DNA of 64,000 nt from Lepidurus packardi (lineage: Eukaryota; Arthropoda; Branchiopoda; Notostraca; Triopsidae). Under the pieces are notes generated by a model. The model did not search any database and was not told the origin of the DNA. It saw only the letters and a program-made list of their open reading frames with translations. Shown one piece after another: positions 12,101-25,618 of this stretch. A program made the position numbers and the translations under genes. Each line of letters starts with the position of its first letter. Within the stretch, counting starts at the first letter, position 1. The stretch spans positions 124,001 to 188,000 of the forward strand of contig JAKZAN010000047.1 in the NCBI GenBank assembly GCA_023053545.1, read 5' to 3'.

Positions 12101-15100
12101 TTCAATCCGTAAGGAATAAGTTCAGTACGTAAGGAATTAATTTAGTCCGTAATCGATTAATTAAGTCCGTAAGGAATTAATTCAGTCCGTATGAAATTAA
12201 TTCAGTCCGTAAGGAATTAATTAAGGAATTAATTCTGTCCGTAAGGAATTAATTCAGTCCGTAAGGAATTATTTCAGTCCGTAATTAATTAATTCATTCC
12301 TTACGGAATTAATTAAGTCCATAAGGAATTAATTCAGTCTGTAAGGATTTAATTAAGTCCGTAATGAATTAATTCAGTCCGTAAGGATTTAATTCAGTCC
12401 GTAATCGATTAATTAAGTCCGTAAGGAATTAATTCAGTCCGTATGAAATTAATTCAGTCCGTAAGGAATTAATTAAGGAATTAATTCAGTCCGTAAGGAA
12501 TTAATTCAGTCCGTAAGGAATTAATTCAGTCCGTAAGGAATTAATTCAGTCCGTAAGGAATTAATTCAGTCCGTAAGGTATTAATTCAGTCCATAAGGTA
12601 TTAATTCAGTCCGTAAGGAATTGATTCAGTCCGTAAGGAATTAATTCAGTCCGTAAGGAATTAATTCAGTCCGAAAGGATTTAATTCGGTCCGTAAGGTA
12701 TTAATTCAGTCCGTAAGGAATTAATTCAGTCCGTAAGGAATTAATTCAGTCCGTAAGGAATTAATTCAGTCCGTAAGGAATAAGTTCAGTACGTAAGGAA
12801 ATTAATAAAATCCGTACGGAATTAATTCAGACAGTAAGGAATTAATTCAGTCCGTAAGGAATTAATTCAGTCCGTAAGGAATTAATTCAGTCCGTAAGGA
12901 ATTAATTCAGTCCGTAAGGAATTAATTCAGTCCGTAAGGTATTAATTCAGTCCATAAGGTATTAATTCAGTCCGTAAGGAATTAATTCAGTCCGTAAGGA
13001 ATTAATTCAGTCCGTAAGGTATTAATTCAGTCCATAAGGTATTAATTCAGTCCGTAAGGAATTAATTCAGTCCGTTAGGAATTAATTCAGTCCGTAAGGA
13101 ATTAATTCAATCCGTAAGGAATAAGTTCAGTACGTAAGGAATTAATTCAGTCCGTAATCGATTAATTAAGTCCGTAAGGAATTAATTCAGTCCGTATGAA
13201 ATTAATTCAGTCCGTAAGGAATTAATTAAGGAATTAATTCTGTCCGTAAGGAATTAATTCAGTCCGTAAGGAATTATTTCAGTCCGTAATTAATTAATTC
13301 ATTCCTTACGGAATTAATTCAGTCCATAAGGAATTAATTCAGTCTGTAAGGATTTAATTAAGTCCGTAATGAATTAATTCAGTCCGTAAGGATTTAATTC
13401 AGTCCGTAATCGATTAATTAAGTCCGTAAGGAATTAATTCAGTCCGTATGAAATTAATTCAGTCCGTAAGGAATTAATTAAGGAATTAATTCAGTCCGTA
13501 AGGAATTAATTCAGTCCGTAAGGAATTAATTCAGTCCGTAAGGAATTAATTCAGTCCGTAAGGAATTAATTCAGTCCGTAAGGTATTAATTCAGTCCATA
13601 AGGTATTAATTCAGTCCGTAAGGAATTGATTCAGTCCGTAAGGAATTAATTCAGTCCGTAAGGAATTAATTCAGTCCGAAAGGATTTAATTCGGTCCGTA
13701 AGGTATTAATTCAGTCCGTAAGGAATTAATTCAGTCCGTAAGGAATTAATTCAGTCCGTAAGGAATTAATTCAGTCCGTAAGGAATAAGTTCAGTACGTA
13801 AGGAAATTAATAAAATCCGTACGGAATTAATTCAGACAGTAAGGAATTAATTCAGTCCGTAAGGAATTAATTCAGTCCGTAAGGAATTAATTCAGTCCGT
13901 AAGGAATTAATTCAGTCCGTAAGGAATTAATTCAGTCCGTAAGGTATTAATTCAGTCCATAAGGTATTAATTCAGTCCGTAAGGAATTAATTCAGTCCGT
14001 AAGGAATTAATTCAGTCCGTAAGGAATTAATTCAGTCCGTAAGGAATAAGTTCAGTACGTAAGGAATTAATTCAGTCCGTAATCGATTAATTAAGTCCGT
14101 AAGGAATTAATTCAGTCCATATGAAATTAATTCAGTCCGTAAGGAATTAATTAAGGAATTAATTCAGTCCGTAAGGAATTAATTCAGTCCGTAAGGAATT
14201 AATTCAGTCCGTAAGGAATTAATTCAGTCCGTAAGGAATTAATTCAGTCCGTAAGGAATTAATTCAGTCCGTAAGGTATTAATTCAGTCCATAAGGTATT
14301 AATTCAGTCCGTAAGGAATTAATTCAGTCCGTAAGGAATTAATTCAGTCCGTAAGGAATTAATTCAGTCCGTAAGGAATAAGTTCAGTACGTAAGGAATT
14401 AATTCAGTCCGTAATCGATTAATTAAGTCCGTAAGGAATTAATTCAGTCCGTATGAAATTGATTCAGTCCGTAAGGAATTAATTAAGGAATTAATTCTGT
14501 CCGTAAGGAATTAATTCAGTCCGTAAGGAATTATTTCAGTCCGTAATTAATTAATTCATTCCTTACGGAATTAATTAAGTCCATAAGGAATTAATTCAGT
14601 CTGTAAGGATTTAATTAAGTCCGTAATGAATTAATTCAGTCCGTAAGGATTTAATTCAGTCCGTAAGGAATTAATTCAGTCCGTAAGGAATTAATTCAGT
14701 CCGTAATCGATTAATTAAGTCCGTAATGAATTAATTCAGTCCGTATGGAATTAATTCAGTCCGTAAGGAATTAATTAAGGAATTGATTCAGTCCGTAAGG
14801 AATTAATTCAGTCCGTAAGGAATTAATTCAGTCCGAAAGGATTTAATTCAGTCCGTAAGGAATTAATTCAGTCCGTAAGGAATTAATTCAGTCCGTAAGG
14901 AATTAATTCAGTCCGTAAGGAATAAGTTCAGTACGTAAGGAATTAATTCAGTTAGTAATCGATTAATTAAGTCCGTAATGAATTAATTCAGTCCGTATGA
15001 AATTAATTCCGTCCGTAAGGAATTAATTAAGGAATTAATTCAGTCCGTAAGGAATTAATTCAGTCCGTAAGGAATTCATTCAGTCCGTAAGGAATTAATT

Positions 15101-15630
15101 CAGTCCGTAAGGATTTAATAAAATCCGTAAGGAATTAATAAATTCCGTACGGAATTAATTCAGACCGTAAGGAATTCATTCAGTCCGTAAGGAATTAATT
15201 CAGTCTGTAAGGTATTAATTCAGTCCGTAAGGTATTAATTCAGTCCGTAAGGAATTAATTCAGTCCGTAAGGAATTATTTCAGTCCGTAATTAATTAATT
15301 CATTCCTTACGGAATTAATTAAGTCCATAAGGAATTAATTCAGTCTGTAAGGATTTAATTCAGTCCGTAATGAATTAATTCAGTCCGTAAGGAATTAATT
15401 CAGTCCGTAAGGAATTAATTCAGTCCCTAAGGAATTAATTAGGCCCGTAAGGAATTAATTCAGTCCGTATGAAATTAATTCCGTCCGTAAGGAATTAATT
15501 AAGGAATTAATTCAGTCCGTAAGGAATTAATTCAGTCCGTAAGGAATTAATTCAGTCCGTAAGGAATTAATTCAGTCCGTAAGGAATTAATTCAGTCCGT
15601 AAGGAATTAATTCAGTCCGTAAGGAATTAA
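12101..15630 (+). repeat. 3,530-bp HOR, copy 2
   Basis: Middle copy of the 3.5-kb HOR. It matches copy 1 throughout and matches copy 3 at an offset of 4,666. Homology with copy 3 runs on to 15880, through the rare AATTTATTCATTCC and GTCCAAAAGG variants (15721-15770, 20387-20436). Homology with copy 1 stops at 15630, where copy 1 reads TTCAATCCG and this copy reads TTCAGTCCC. Confidence 0.88.
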
Positions 15631-15876
15631 TTCAGTCCCTAAGGAATTAATTAAGTCCGTAAGGAATCAATTCAGTCCGTAAGGAATTAATTCAGTCCGT
15701 AAGGAATTATTTCAGTCCGTAATTAATTTATTCATTCCTTACGGAATTAATTAAGTCCAAAAGGAATTAATTTAGTCTGTAAGGATTTAATTAAGTCCGT
15801 AATGAATTAATTCAGTCCGTAAGGAATAACTTCAGTACGTAATGGATTAATTAAGTCCGTAATGAATTAATTCAGT

Positions 15877-16766
15877 CCGTATGGAATTAATTCAGTCCGT
15901 AAGGAATTAATTAAGGAATTGATTCAGTCCGTAAGGAATTAATTCAGTCCGTAAGGAATTAATTCAGTCCGAAAGGATTTAATTCAGTCCGTAAGGAATT
16001 AATTCAGTCCGTAAGGAATTAATTCAGTCCGTAAGGAATTAATTCAGTCCGTAAGGAATAAGTTCAGTACGTAAGGAATTAATTCAGTTAGTAATCGATT
16101 AATTAAGTCCGTAATGAATTAATTCAGTCCGTATGAAATTAATTCCGTCCGTAAGGAATTAATTAAGGAATTAATTCAGTCCGTAAGGAATTAATTCAGT
16201 CCGTAAGGAATTCATTCAGTCCGTAAGGAATTAATTCAGTCCGTAAGGATTTAATAAAATCCGTAAGGAATTAATAAATTCCGTACGGAATTAATTCAGA
16301 CCGTAAGGAATTCATTCAGTCCGTAAGGAATTAATTCAGTCTGTAAGGTATTAATTCAGTCCGTAAGGTATTAATTCAGTCCGTAAGGAATTAATTCAGT
16401 CCGTAAGGAATTATTTCAGTCCGTAATTAATTAATTCATTCCTTACGGAATTAATTAAGTCCATAAGGAATTAATTCAGTCTGTAAGGATTTAATTCAGT
16501 CCGTAATGAATTAATTCAGTCCGTAAGGAATTAATTCAGTCCGTAAGGAATTAATTCAGTCCCTAAGGAATTAATTAGGCCCGTAAGGAATTAATTCAGT
16601 CCGTATGAAATTAATTCCGTCCGTAAGGAATTAATTAAGGAATTAATTCAGTCCGTAAGGAATTAATTCAGTCCGTAAGGAATTAATTCAGTCCGTAAGG
16701 AATTAATTCAGTCCGTAAGGAATTAATTCAGTCCGTAAGGAATTAATTCAGTCCGTAAGGAATTAA
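15877..16766 (+). repeat. Partial 1,136-bp tandem duplication inside the HOR array
   Basis: This stretch repeats 14741-15630 at an offset of 1,136: CCGTATGGAA 14741/15877, GTTAGTAATCG 14951/16087, the palindrome 15141/16277, hairpin core 15305/16441 and GTCCCTAAGG 15421/16557. It explains why copies 2 and 3 of the large HOR are 4,666 bp apart (3,530 + 1,136). The simplest reading is an unequal exchange within copy 2 after the 3,530-bp unit already existed. Confidence 0.85.
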
Positions 16767-19700
16767 TTCAATCCGTATTTAATAAGTTCAGTACGTAAGG
16801 AATTAATTTAGTCCGTAATCGATTAATTAAGTCCGTAAGGAATTAATTCAGTCCGTATGAAATTAATTCAGTCCGTAAGGAATTAATTAAGGAATTAATT
16901 CTGTCCGTAAGGAATTAATTCAGTCCGTAAGGAATTATTTCAGTCCGTAATTAATTAATTCATTCCTTACGGAATTAATTAAGTCCATAAGGAATTAATT
17001 CAGTCTGTAAGGATTTAATTAAGTCCGTAATGAATTAATTCAGTCCGTAAGGATTTAATTCAGTCCGTAATCGATTAATTAAGTCCGTAAGGAATTAATT
17101 CAGTCCGTATGAAATTAATTCAGTCCGTAAGGAATTAATTAAGGAATTAATTCAGTCCGTAAGGAATTAATTCAGTCCGTAAGGAATTAATTCAGTCCGT
17201 AAGGAATTAATTCAGTCCGTAAGGAATTAATTCAGTCCGTAAGGTATTAATTCAGTCCATAAGGTATTAATTCAGTCCGTAAGGAATTGATTCAGTCCGT
17301 AAGGAATTAATTCAGTCCGTAAGGAATTAATTCAGTCCGAAAGGATTTAATTCGGTCCGTAAGGTATTAATTCAGTCCGTAAGGAATTAATTCAGTCCGT
17401 AAGGAATTAATTCAGTCCGTAAGGAATTAATTCAGTCCGTAAGGAATAAGTTCAGTACGTAAGGAAATTAATAAAATCCGTACGGAATTAATTCAGACAG
17501 TAAGGAATTAATTCAGTCCGTAAGGAATTAATTCAGTCCGTAAGGAATTAATTCAGTCCGTAAGGAATTAATTCAGTCCGTAAGGAATTAATTCAGTCCG
17601 TAAGGTATTAATTCAGTCCATAAGGTATTAATTCAGTCCGTAAGGAATTAATTCAGTCCGTAAGGAATTAATTCAGTCCGTAAGGTATTAATTCAGTCCA
17701 TAAGGTATTAATTCAGTCCGTAAGGAATTAATTCAGTCCGTTAGGAATTAATTCAGTCCGTAAGGAATTAATTCAATCCGTAAGGAATAAGTTCAGTACG
17801 TAAGGAATTAATTCAGTCCGTAATCGATTAATTAAGTCCGTAAGGAATTAATTCAGTCCGTATGAAATTAATTCAGTCCGTAAGGAATTAATTAAGGAAT
17901 TAATTCTGTCCGTAAGGAATTAATTCAGTCCGTAAGGAATTATTTCAGTCCGTAATTAATTAATTCATTCCTTACGGAATTAATTCAGTCCATAAGGAAT
18001 TAATTCAGTCTGTAAGGATTTAATTAAGTCCGTAATGAATTAATTCAGTCCGTAAGGATTTAATTCAGTCCGTAATCGATTAATTAAGTCCGTAAGGAAT
18101 TAATTCAGTCCGTATGAAATTAATTCAGTCCGTAAGGAATTAATTAAGGAATTAATTCAGTCCGTAAGGAATTAATTCAGTCCGTAAGGAATTAATTCAG
18201 TCCGTAAGGAATTAATTCAGTCCGTAAGGAATTAATTCAGTCCGTAAGGTATTAATTCAGTCCATAAGGTATTAATTCAGTCCGTAAGGAATTGATTCAG
18301 TCCGTAAGGAATTAATTCAGTCCGTAAGGAATTAATTCAGTCCGAAAGGATTTAATTCGGTCCGTAAGGTATTAATTCAGTCCGTAAGGAATTAATTCAG
18401 TCCGTAAGGAATTAATTCAGTCCGTAAGGAATTAATTCAGTCCGTAAGGAATAAGTTCAGTACGTAAGGAAATTAATAAAATCCGTACGGAATTAATTCA
18501 GACAGTAAGGAATTAATTCAGTCCGTAAGGAATTAATTCAGTCCGTAAGGAATTAATTCAGTCCGTAAGGAATTAATTCAGTCCGTAAGGAATTAATTCA
18601 GTCCGTAAGGTATTAATTCAGTCCATAAGGTATTAATTCAGTCCGTAAGGAATTAATTCAGTCCGTAAGGAATTAATTCAGTCCGTAAGGAATTAATTCA
18701 GTCCGTAAGGAATAAGTTCAGTACGTAAGGAATTAATTCAGTCCGTAATCGATTAATTAAGTCCGTAAGGAATTAATTCAGTCCATATGAAATTAATTCA
18801 GTCCGTAAGGAATTAATTAAGGAATTAATTCAGTCCGTAAGGAATTAATTCAGTCCGTAAGGAATTAATTCAGTCCGTAAGGAATTAATTCAGTCCGTAA
18901 GGAATTAATTCAGTCCGTAAGGAATTAATTCAGTCCGTAAGGTATTAATTCAGTCCATAAGGTATTAATTCAGTCCGTAAGGAATTAATTCAGTCCGTAA
19001 GGAATTAATTCAGTCCGTAAGGAATTAATTCAGTCCGTAAGGAATAAGTTCAGTACGTAAGGAATTAATTCAGTCCGTAATCGATTAATTAAGTCCGTAA
19101 GGAATTAATTCAGTCCGTATGAAATTGATTCAGTCCGTAAGGAATTAATTAAGGAATTAATTCTGTCCGTAAGGAATTAATTCAGTCCGTAAGGAATTAT
19201 TTCAGTCCGTAATTAATTAATTCATTCCTTACGGAATTAATTAAGTCCATAAGGAATTAATTCAGTCTGTAAGGATTTAATTAAGTCCGTAATGAATTAA
19301 TTCAGTCCGTAAGGATTTAATTCAGTCCGTAAGGAATTAATTCAGTCCGTAAGGAATTAATTCAGTCCGTAATCGATTAATTAAGTCCGTAATGAATTAA
19401 TTCAGTCCGTATGGAATTAATTCAGTCCGTAAGGAATTAATTAAGGAATTGATTCAGTCCGTAAGGAATTAATTCAGTCCGTAAGGAATTAATTCAGTCC
19501 GAAAGGATTTAATTCAGTCCGTAAGGAATTAATTCAGTCCGTAAGGAATTAATTCAGTCCGTAAGGAATTAATTCAGTCCGTAAGGAATAAGTTCAGTAC
19601 GTAAGGAATTAATTCAGTTAGTAATCGATTAATTAAGTCCGTAATGAATTAATTCAGTCCGTATGAAATTAATTCCGTCCGTAAGGAATTAATTAAGGAA

Positions 19701-20546
19701 TTAATTCAGTCCGTAAGGAATTAATTCAGTCCGTAAGGAATTCATTCAGTCCGTAAGGAATTAATTCAGTCCGTAAGGATTTAATAAAATCCGTAAGGAA
19801 TTAATAAATTCCGTACGGAATTAATTCAGACCGTAAGGAATTCATTCAGTCCGTAAGGAATTAATTCAGTCTGTAAGGTATTAATTCAGTCCGTAAGGTA
19901 TTAATTCAGTCCGTAAGGAATTAATTCAGTCCGTAAGGAATTATTTCAGTCCGTAATTAATTAATTCATTCCTTACGGAATTAATTAAGTCCATAAGGAA
20001 TTAATTCAGTCTGTAAGGATTTAATTCAGTCCGTAATGAATTAATTCAGTCCGTAAGGAATTAATTCAGTCCGTAAGGAATTAATTCAGTCCCTAAGGAA
20101 TTAATTAGGCCCGTAAGGAATTAATTCAGTCCGTATGAAATTAATTCCGTCCGTAAGGAATTAATTAAGGAATTAATTCAGTCCGTAAGGAATTAATTCA
20201 GTCCGTAAGGAATTAATTCAGTCCGTAAGGAATTAATTCAGTCCGTAAGGAATTAATTCAGTCCGTAAGGAATTAATTCAGTCCGTAAGGAATTAATTCA
20301 GTCCCTAAGGAATTAATTAAGTCCGTAAGGAATCAATTCAGTCCGTAAGGAATTAATTCAGTCCGTAAGGAATTATTTCAGTCCGTAATTAATTTATTCA
20401 TTCCTTACGGAATTAATTAAGTCCAAAAGGAATTAATTTAGTCTGTAAGGATTTAATTAAGTCCGTAATGAATTAATTCAGTCCGTAAGGAATAACTTCA
20501 GTACGTAATGGATTAATTAAGTCCGTAATGAATTAATTCAGTCCGT
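16767..20546 (+). repeat. 3,530-bp HOR, copy 3 (extended)
   Basis: Matches 12101-15880 at an offset of 4,666, for example hairpin cores at 16965, 17970, 19227, 19971 and 20403 and the palindrome at 19807. A private change near the start reads ATCCGTATTT where the other copies have ATCCGTAAGG (16778-16780). Homology ends at 20546, where the array passes into AAGGATTTAATAAAATCC, the first element of subarray II. Confidence 0.87.
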
Positions 20547-21060
20547 AAGGATTTAATAAAATCCGTAAGGAATTAATAAATTCCGTACGGAATTAATTCA
20601 GACCGTAAGGAATTAATTCAGTCCGTAAGGAATTATTTCAGTCCGTAATTAATTCATTCATTCCTTACGGAATTAATTAAGTCCATAACGAATTAATTTA
20701 GTCCGTAAGGAAATAATTCAGTCCGTAATGGATTAATTAAGTTCGTAATGAATTAATTCAGTCCTTAAGGAATGAATAAAATCCGTACGGAATTAATTCA
20801 GACCGTAAGGAATTAATTCAGTCCGTAAGGAATTAATTCAGTCCGTAAGGAATTAATTCAGTCAGTAAGGAATTAATTCAGTCCGTAAGGAATTAATTCA
20901 GTCCCTAAGGAATTAATTCAGTCCGTAAGGAATTAATTCAGTCCGAAAGGATTTAATTCGGTCCGTAAGGAATTAATTCAGTCCGTAAGGAATTAATTCA
21001 GTCCGTAAGGAATTAATTCAGTCCGTAAGGAATTAATTCAGTCCCTAAGGAATTAATTAA

Positions 21061-22663
21061 CTCCGTAAGGAATTAATTCAGTTAGTAATCGATTAATTAA
21101 GTCCGTAATGAATTAATTCAGTCCGTATGAAATTAATTCAGTCCGTAAGGAATTAATTAAGGAATTAATTCTGTCCGTAAGGAATTAATTCAGTCCGTAA
21201 GGAATTATTTCAGTCCGTAATTAATTAATTCATCCCTTACGGAATTAATTAAGTCCATAAGGAATTAATTCAGTCTGTAAGGATTTAGTTAAGTCCGTAA
21301 TGAATTAATTCAGTCCGTAAGGATTTAATTCAGTCCGTAAGGAATTAATTCAGTCCGTAAGGAATTAATTCAGTCCGTAAGGAATTAATTCAGTCCGTAA
21401 GGAATTAATTCAGTCCGTAAGGAATTATTTCAGTCCGTAAGGAATTAATTCAGTAAGAAAGGAATTAATTCAGTCCGTAAGGAATTAATTCAGTCCGTAA
21501 GGAATTAATTCAGTCCGTAAGGAATTATTTCAGTCCGTAAGGAATTAATTCAGTAAGAAAGGAATTCAATCAATCCTAAAGAATTAATTCAGTCCGTTAG
21601 GAAATATTTCAGTCCGTAAGGAATTAATTCAGTCCGTAAGGAATTAATTCAGTCCGTAAGGAATTAATTCAGTCCGTAAGGAATAAGTTCAGTACGTAAG
21701 GAATTAATTCAGTCCGTAATGAATTAATTCAGTCCGTAATGGATTAATTTAGTCCGTAATGAATTAATTCAGTCCGTATGAAATTAATTCAGTCCGTAAG
21801 GAATTCATTCAGTCCGTAATGAATTAATTCAGTCCGTAAGGAATAACTTCAGTACGTAAGGAAATAATTCAGTCCGTAAGGTATTAATTCAGTTCGTAAG
21901 GTATTAATTCAGTCCGTAAGGAATTAATTCAGTCCGTAAGGAATTAATTCAGTCCGTAAGGAATTAATTCAGTCCGTAAGGAATTATTTCAGTCCGTAAG
22001 GAATTCATTCAGTCCGTAAGGAATTAATTCAGTCCGTAAGGATTTAATAAAATCCGTAAGGAATTAATAAATTCCGTACGGAATTAATTCAGACCGTAAG
22101 GAATTCATTCAGTCCGTAAGGAATTAATTCAGTCCGTAAGGTATTAATTCAGTCCGTAAGGTATTAATTCAGTCCGTAAGGAATTAATTCAGTCCGTAAG
22201 GAATTATTTCAGTCCGTAATTAATTCATTCATTCCTTACGGAATTAATTAAGTCCATAAGGAATTAATTCAGTCTGTAAGGATTTAATTCAGTCCGTAAT
22301 GAATTAATTCAGTCCGTAAGGAATTAATTCAGTCCGTAAGGAATTAATTCAGTCCCTAAGGAATTAATTAGGTCCGTAAGGAATTAATTCAGTCCGTATG
22401 AAATTAATTCCGTCCGTAAGGAATTAATTAAGGAATTAATTCAGTCCGTAAGGAATTAATTCAGTCCGTAAGGAATTAATTCAGTCCGTAAGGAATTAAT
22501 TCAGTCCGTAAGGAATTAATTCAGTCAGTGAGGAATTAATTCAGTCCGAAAGGATTTAATTCGGTCCGTAAGGAATTAATTCAGTCCGTAAGGAATTAAT
22601 TCAATCCGTAAGGAATGAATTCAGTCCGTAAAGAATTAATTCAGTCCCTAAGGAATTAATTAA
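21061..22663 (+). repeat. Subarray II HOR, copy a (1,603 bp)
   Basis: Starts at CTCCGTAAGG; its partner starts at 22664. The offset is 1,603 up to about 21420 and 1,503 afterwards, because this copy holds an extra 100 bp (five monomers, about 21427-21530) that repeats GGAATTATTTC and AAGAAAGG. Landmarks: CATCCC 21231/22834, AAGAAAGG 21555/23058, palindrome 22070/23573. Confidence 0.82.
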
Positions 22664-25618
22664 CTCCGTAAGGAATTAATTCAGTTAGTAATCGATTAAT
22701 TAAGTCCGTAATGAATTAATTCAGTCCGTATGAAATTAATTCAGTCCGTAAGGAATTAATTAAGGAATTAATTCTGTCCGTAAGGAATTAATTCATTCCG
22801 TAAGGAATTATTTCAGTCCGTAATTAATTAATTCATCCCTTACGGAATTAATTAAGTCCATAAGGAATTAATTCAGTCTGTAAGGATTTAGTTAAGTCCG
22901 TAATGAATTAATTAAGTCCGTAAGGATTTAATTCAGTCCGTAAGGAATTAATTCAGTCCGTAAGGAATTAATTCAGTCCGTAAGGAATTAATTCAGTCCG
23001 TAAGGAATTAATTCAGTCCGTAAGGAATTATTTCAGTCCGTAAGGAATTAATTCAGTAAGAAAGGAATTCAATCAATCCTAAAGAATTAATTCAGTCCGT
23101 TAGGAAATATTTCAGTCCGTAAGGAATTAATTCAGTCCGTAAGGAATTAATTCAGTCCGTAAGGAATTAATTCAGTCCGTAAGGAATAAGTTCAGTACGT
23201 AAGGAATTAATTCAGTCCGTAATGAATTAATTCAGTCCGTAATGGATTAATTTAGTCCGTAATGAATTAATTCAGTCCGTATTAAAATAATTCAGTCCGT
23301 AAGGAATTCATTCAGTCCGTAATGAATTAATTCAGTCCGTAAGGAATAACTTCAGTACGTAAGGAAATAATTCAGTCCGTAAGGTATTAATTCAGTTCGT
23401 AAGGTATTAATTCAGTCCGTAAGGAATTAATTCAGTCCGTAAGGAATTAATTCAGTCCGTAAGGAATTAATTCAGTCCGTAAGGAATTAATTCAGTCCGT
23501 AAGGAATTCATTCAGTCCGTAAGGAATTAATTCAGTCCGTAAGGATTTAATAAAATCCGTAAGGAATTAATAAATTCCGTACGGAATTAATTCAGACCGT
23601 AAGGAATTCATTCAGTCCGTAAGGAATTAATTCAGTCCGTAAGGTATTAATTCAGTCCGTAAGGTATTAATTCAGTCCGTAAGGAATTAATTCAGTCCGT
23701 AAGGAATTATTTCAGTCCGTAATTAATTAATTCATTCCTTACGGAATTAATTAAGTCCATAAGGAATTAATTCAGTCTGTAAGGATTTAATTCAGTCCGT
23801 AATGAATTAATTCAGTCCGTAAGGAATTAATTCAGTCCGTAAGGAATTAATTCAGTCCCTAAGGAATTAATTAGGTCCGTAAGGAATTAATTCAATCCGT
23901 ATGAAATTAATTCCGTCCGTAAGGAATTAATTAAGGAATTAATTCAGTCCGTAAGGAATTAATTCAGTCCGTAAGGAATTAATTCAGTCCGTAAGGAATT
24001 AATTCAGTCCGTAAGGAATTAATTCAGTCCCTAAGGAATTAATTAAGTCCGTAAGGAATCAATTCAGTCCGTAAGGAATTAATTCAGTCCGTAAGGAATT
24101 AATTCAGTCCGTAAGGAATTAATTCAGTCCGTAAGGAATTATTTCAGTCCGTAATTAATTCATTCATTCCTTACGGAATTAATTAAGTCCATAAGGAATT
24201 AATTTAGTCTGTAAGGATTTAATTAAGTCCGTAATGAATTAATTCAGTCCGTAAGGAATAACTTCAGTACGTAATGGATTAATTAAGTCCGTAATGAATT
24301 AATTCAGTCCGTAAGGATTTAATAAAATCCGTAAGGAATTAATAAATTCCGTACGGAATTAATTCAGACCGTAAGGAATTCATTCAGTCCGTAAGGAATT
24401 AATTCAGTCCGTAAGGTATTAATTCAGTCCGTAAGGTATTAATTCAGTCCGTAAGGAATTAATTCAGTCCGTAAGGAATTAATTCAGTCCGTAAGGATTT
24501 AATTCAGTCCGTAAGGTATTAATTCAGTCCGTAATGAATTAATTCAGTCCGTAAGGTATTAATTCAGTCCGTAATGAATTAATTCAGTCCGTAAGGTATT
24601 AATTCAGTCCGTAAGGAATTAATTCAGTCCGTAAGGAATTAATTCAGTCCGTAAGGTATTAATTCAGTCCGTAAGGTATTAATTCAGTCCGTAAGGAATT
24701 AATTCAGTCCGTAAGGAATTATTTCAGTCCGTAATTAATTAATTCATTCCTAACGGAATTAATTAAGTCCATAAGGAATTAATTCAGTCTGTAATGATTT
24801 AATTCAGTCCGTAATGAATTAATTCAGTCCGTAAGGAATTAATTCAGTCCGTAAGGAATTAATTCAGTCCCTAAGGAATTAATTAGGCCCGTCAGGAATT
24901 AATTCAGTCCGTATGAAATTAATTCCGTCCGTAAGGAATTAATTAAGGAATTAATTCAGTCCGTAAGGAATTAATTCAGTCCGTAAGGAATTAATTCAGT
25001 CCGTAAGGAATTAATTCAGTCCGTAAGGAATTAATACAGTCCGTAAGGAATTAATTCAGTCCGTAAGGAATTAATTCAGTCCCTAAGGAATTAATTAAGT
25101 CCGTAAGGAATCAATTCAGTCCGTAAGGAATTAATTCAGTCCGTAAGGAATTATTTCAGTCCGTAATTAATTCATTCATTCCTTACGGAATTAATTAAGT
25201 CCAAAAGGAATTAATTTAGTCTGTAAGGATTTAATTAAGTCCGTAATGAATTAATTCAGTCCGTAAGGGATAACTTCAGTACGTAATGGATTAATTAAGT
25301 CCGTAATGAATTAATTCAGTCCGTAAAGATTTAATAAAATCCGTAACGAATTAATAAATTCCGTACGGAATTAATTCAGACCGTAAGGAATTAATTCAGT
25401 CCGTAAGGAATTATTTCAGTCAGTAAGGAATTAATTCAGTCCGTAAGGAATTAATTCAGTCCCTAAGGAATTAATTCAGTCCGTAAGGAATTAATTCAGT
25501 CCGAAAGGATTTAATTCGGTCCGTAAGGAATTAATTCAGTCCGTAAGGAATTAATTCAGTCCGTAAGGAATTAATTCAGTCCGTAAGGAATTAATTCAGT
25601 CCCTAAGGAATTAATTAA
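22664..25618 (+). repeat. Subarray II HOR, copy b (2,955 bp)
   Basis: Starts at CTCCGTAAGG and runs to the next such start at 25619; CATCCC (22834/25789) and the AAGAAAGG block (23058/26013) keep the same 2,955-bp spacing. It is longer than its neighbours because it includes an extra palindrome-bearing stretch (24345, 25357) and a run of alternating AATGAATT and GGTATT monomers at 24500-24660. A hairpin core in it is mutated to CCTAACGG (24749). Confidence 0.78.
24497..24660 (+). repeat. Alternating dimer run (GGTATT / AATGAATT)
   Basis: Four GGTATT monomers are spaced 40 bp apart with AATGAATT monomers between the first three, so a 40-bp dimer repeats locally inside the 20-bp array. This looks like recent slippage of a two-monomer unit. 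Confidence 0.7.

Larger units (their letters stand above)
1..20546 (+). repeat. Subarray I: 1.1-1.2 kb and 3,530-bp HORs with 12-bp truncated monomers
   Basis: This part is recognised by a recurring set of variants. They are the pair GTAAGGTATT then CCATAAGGTATT, the ClaI-containing AATCGATTAATT, GTATGAAATT, a 21-bp monomer GGAAATTAATAAAATCC followed by CCGTACGG, and monomers shortened to 12 bp where AATTAAGGAATT replaces the CAGTCCGT-containing linker. The hairpin module appears from 1264 to 4122 and again from 8769, but not between. The right limit is where homology with the earlier 3,530-bp HOR ends (15880 matching 20546). Confidence 0.75.
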
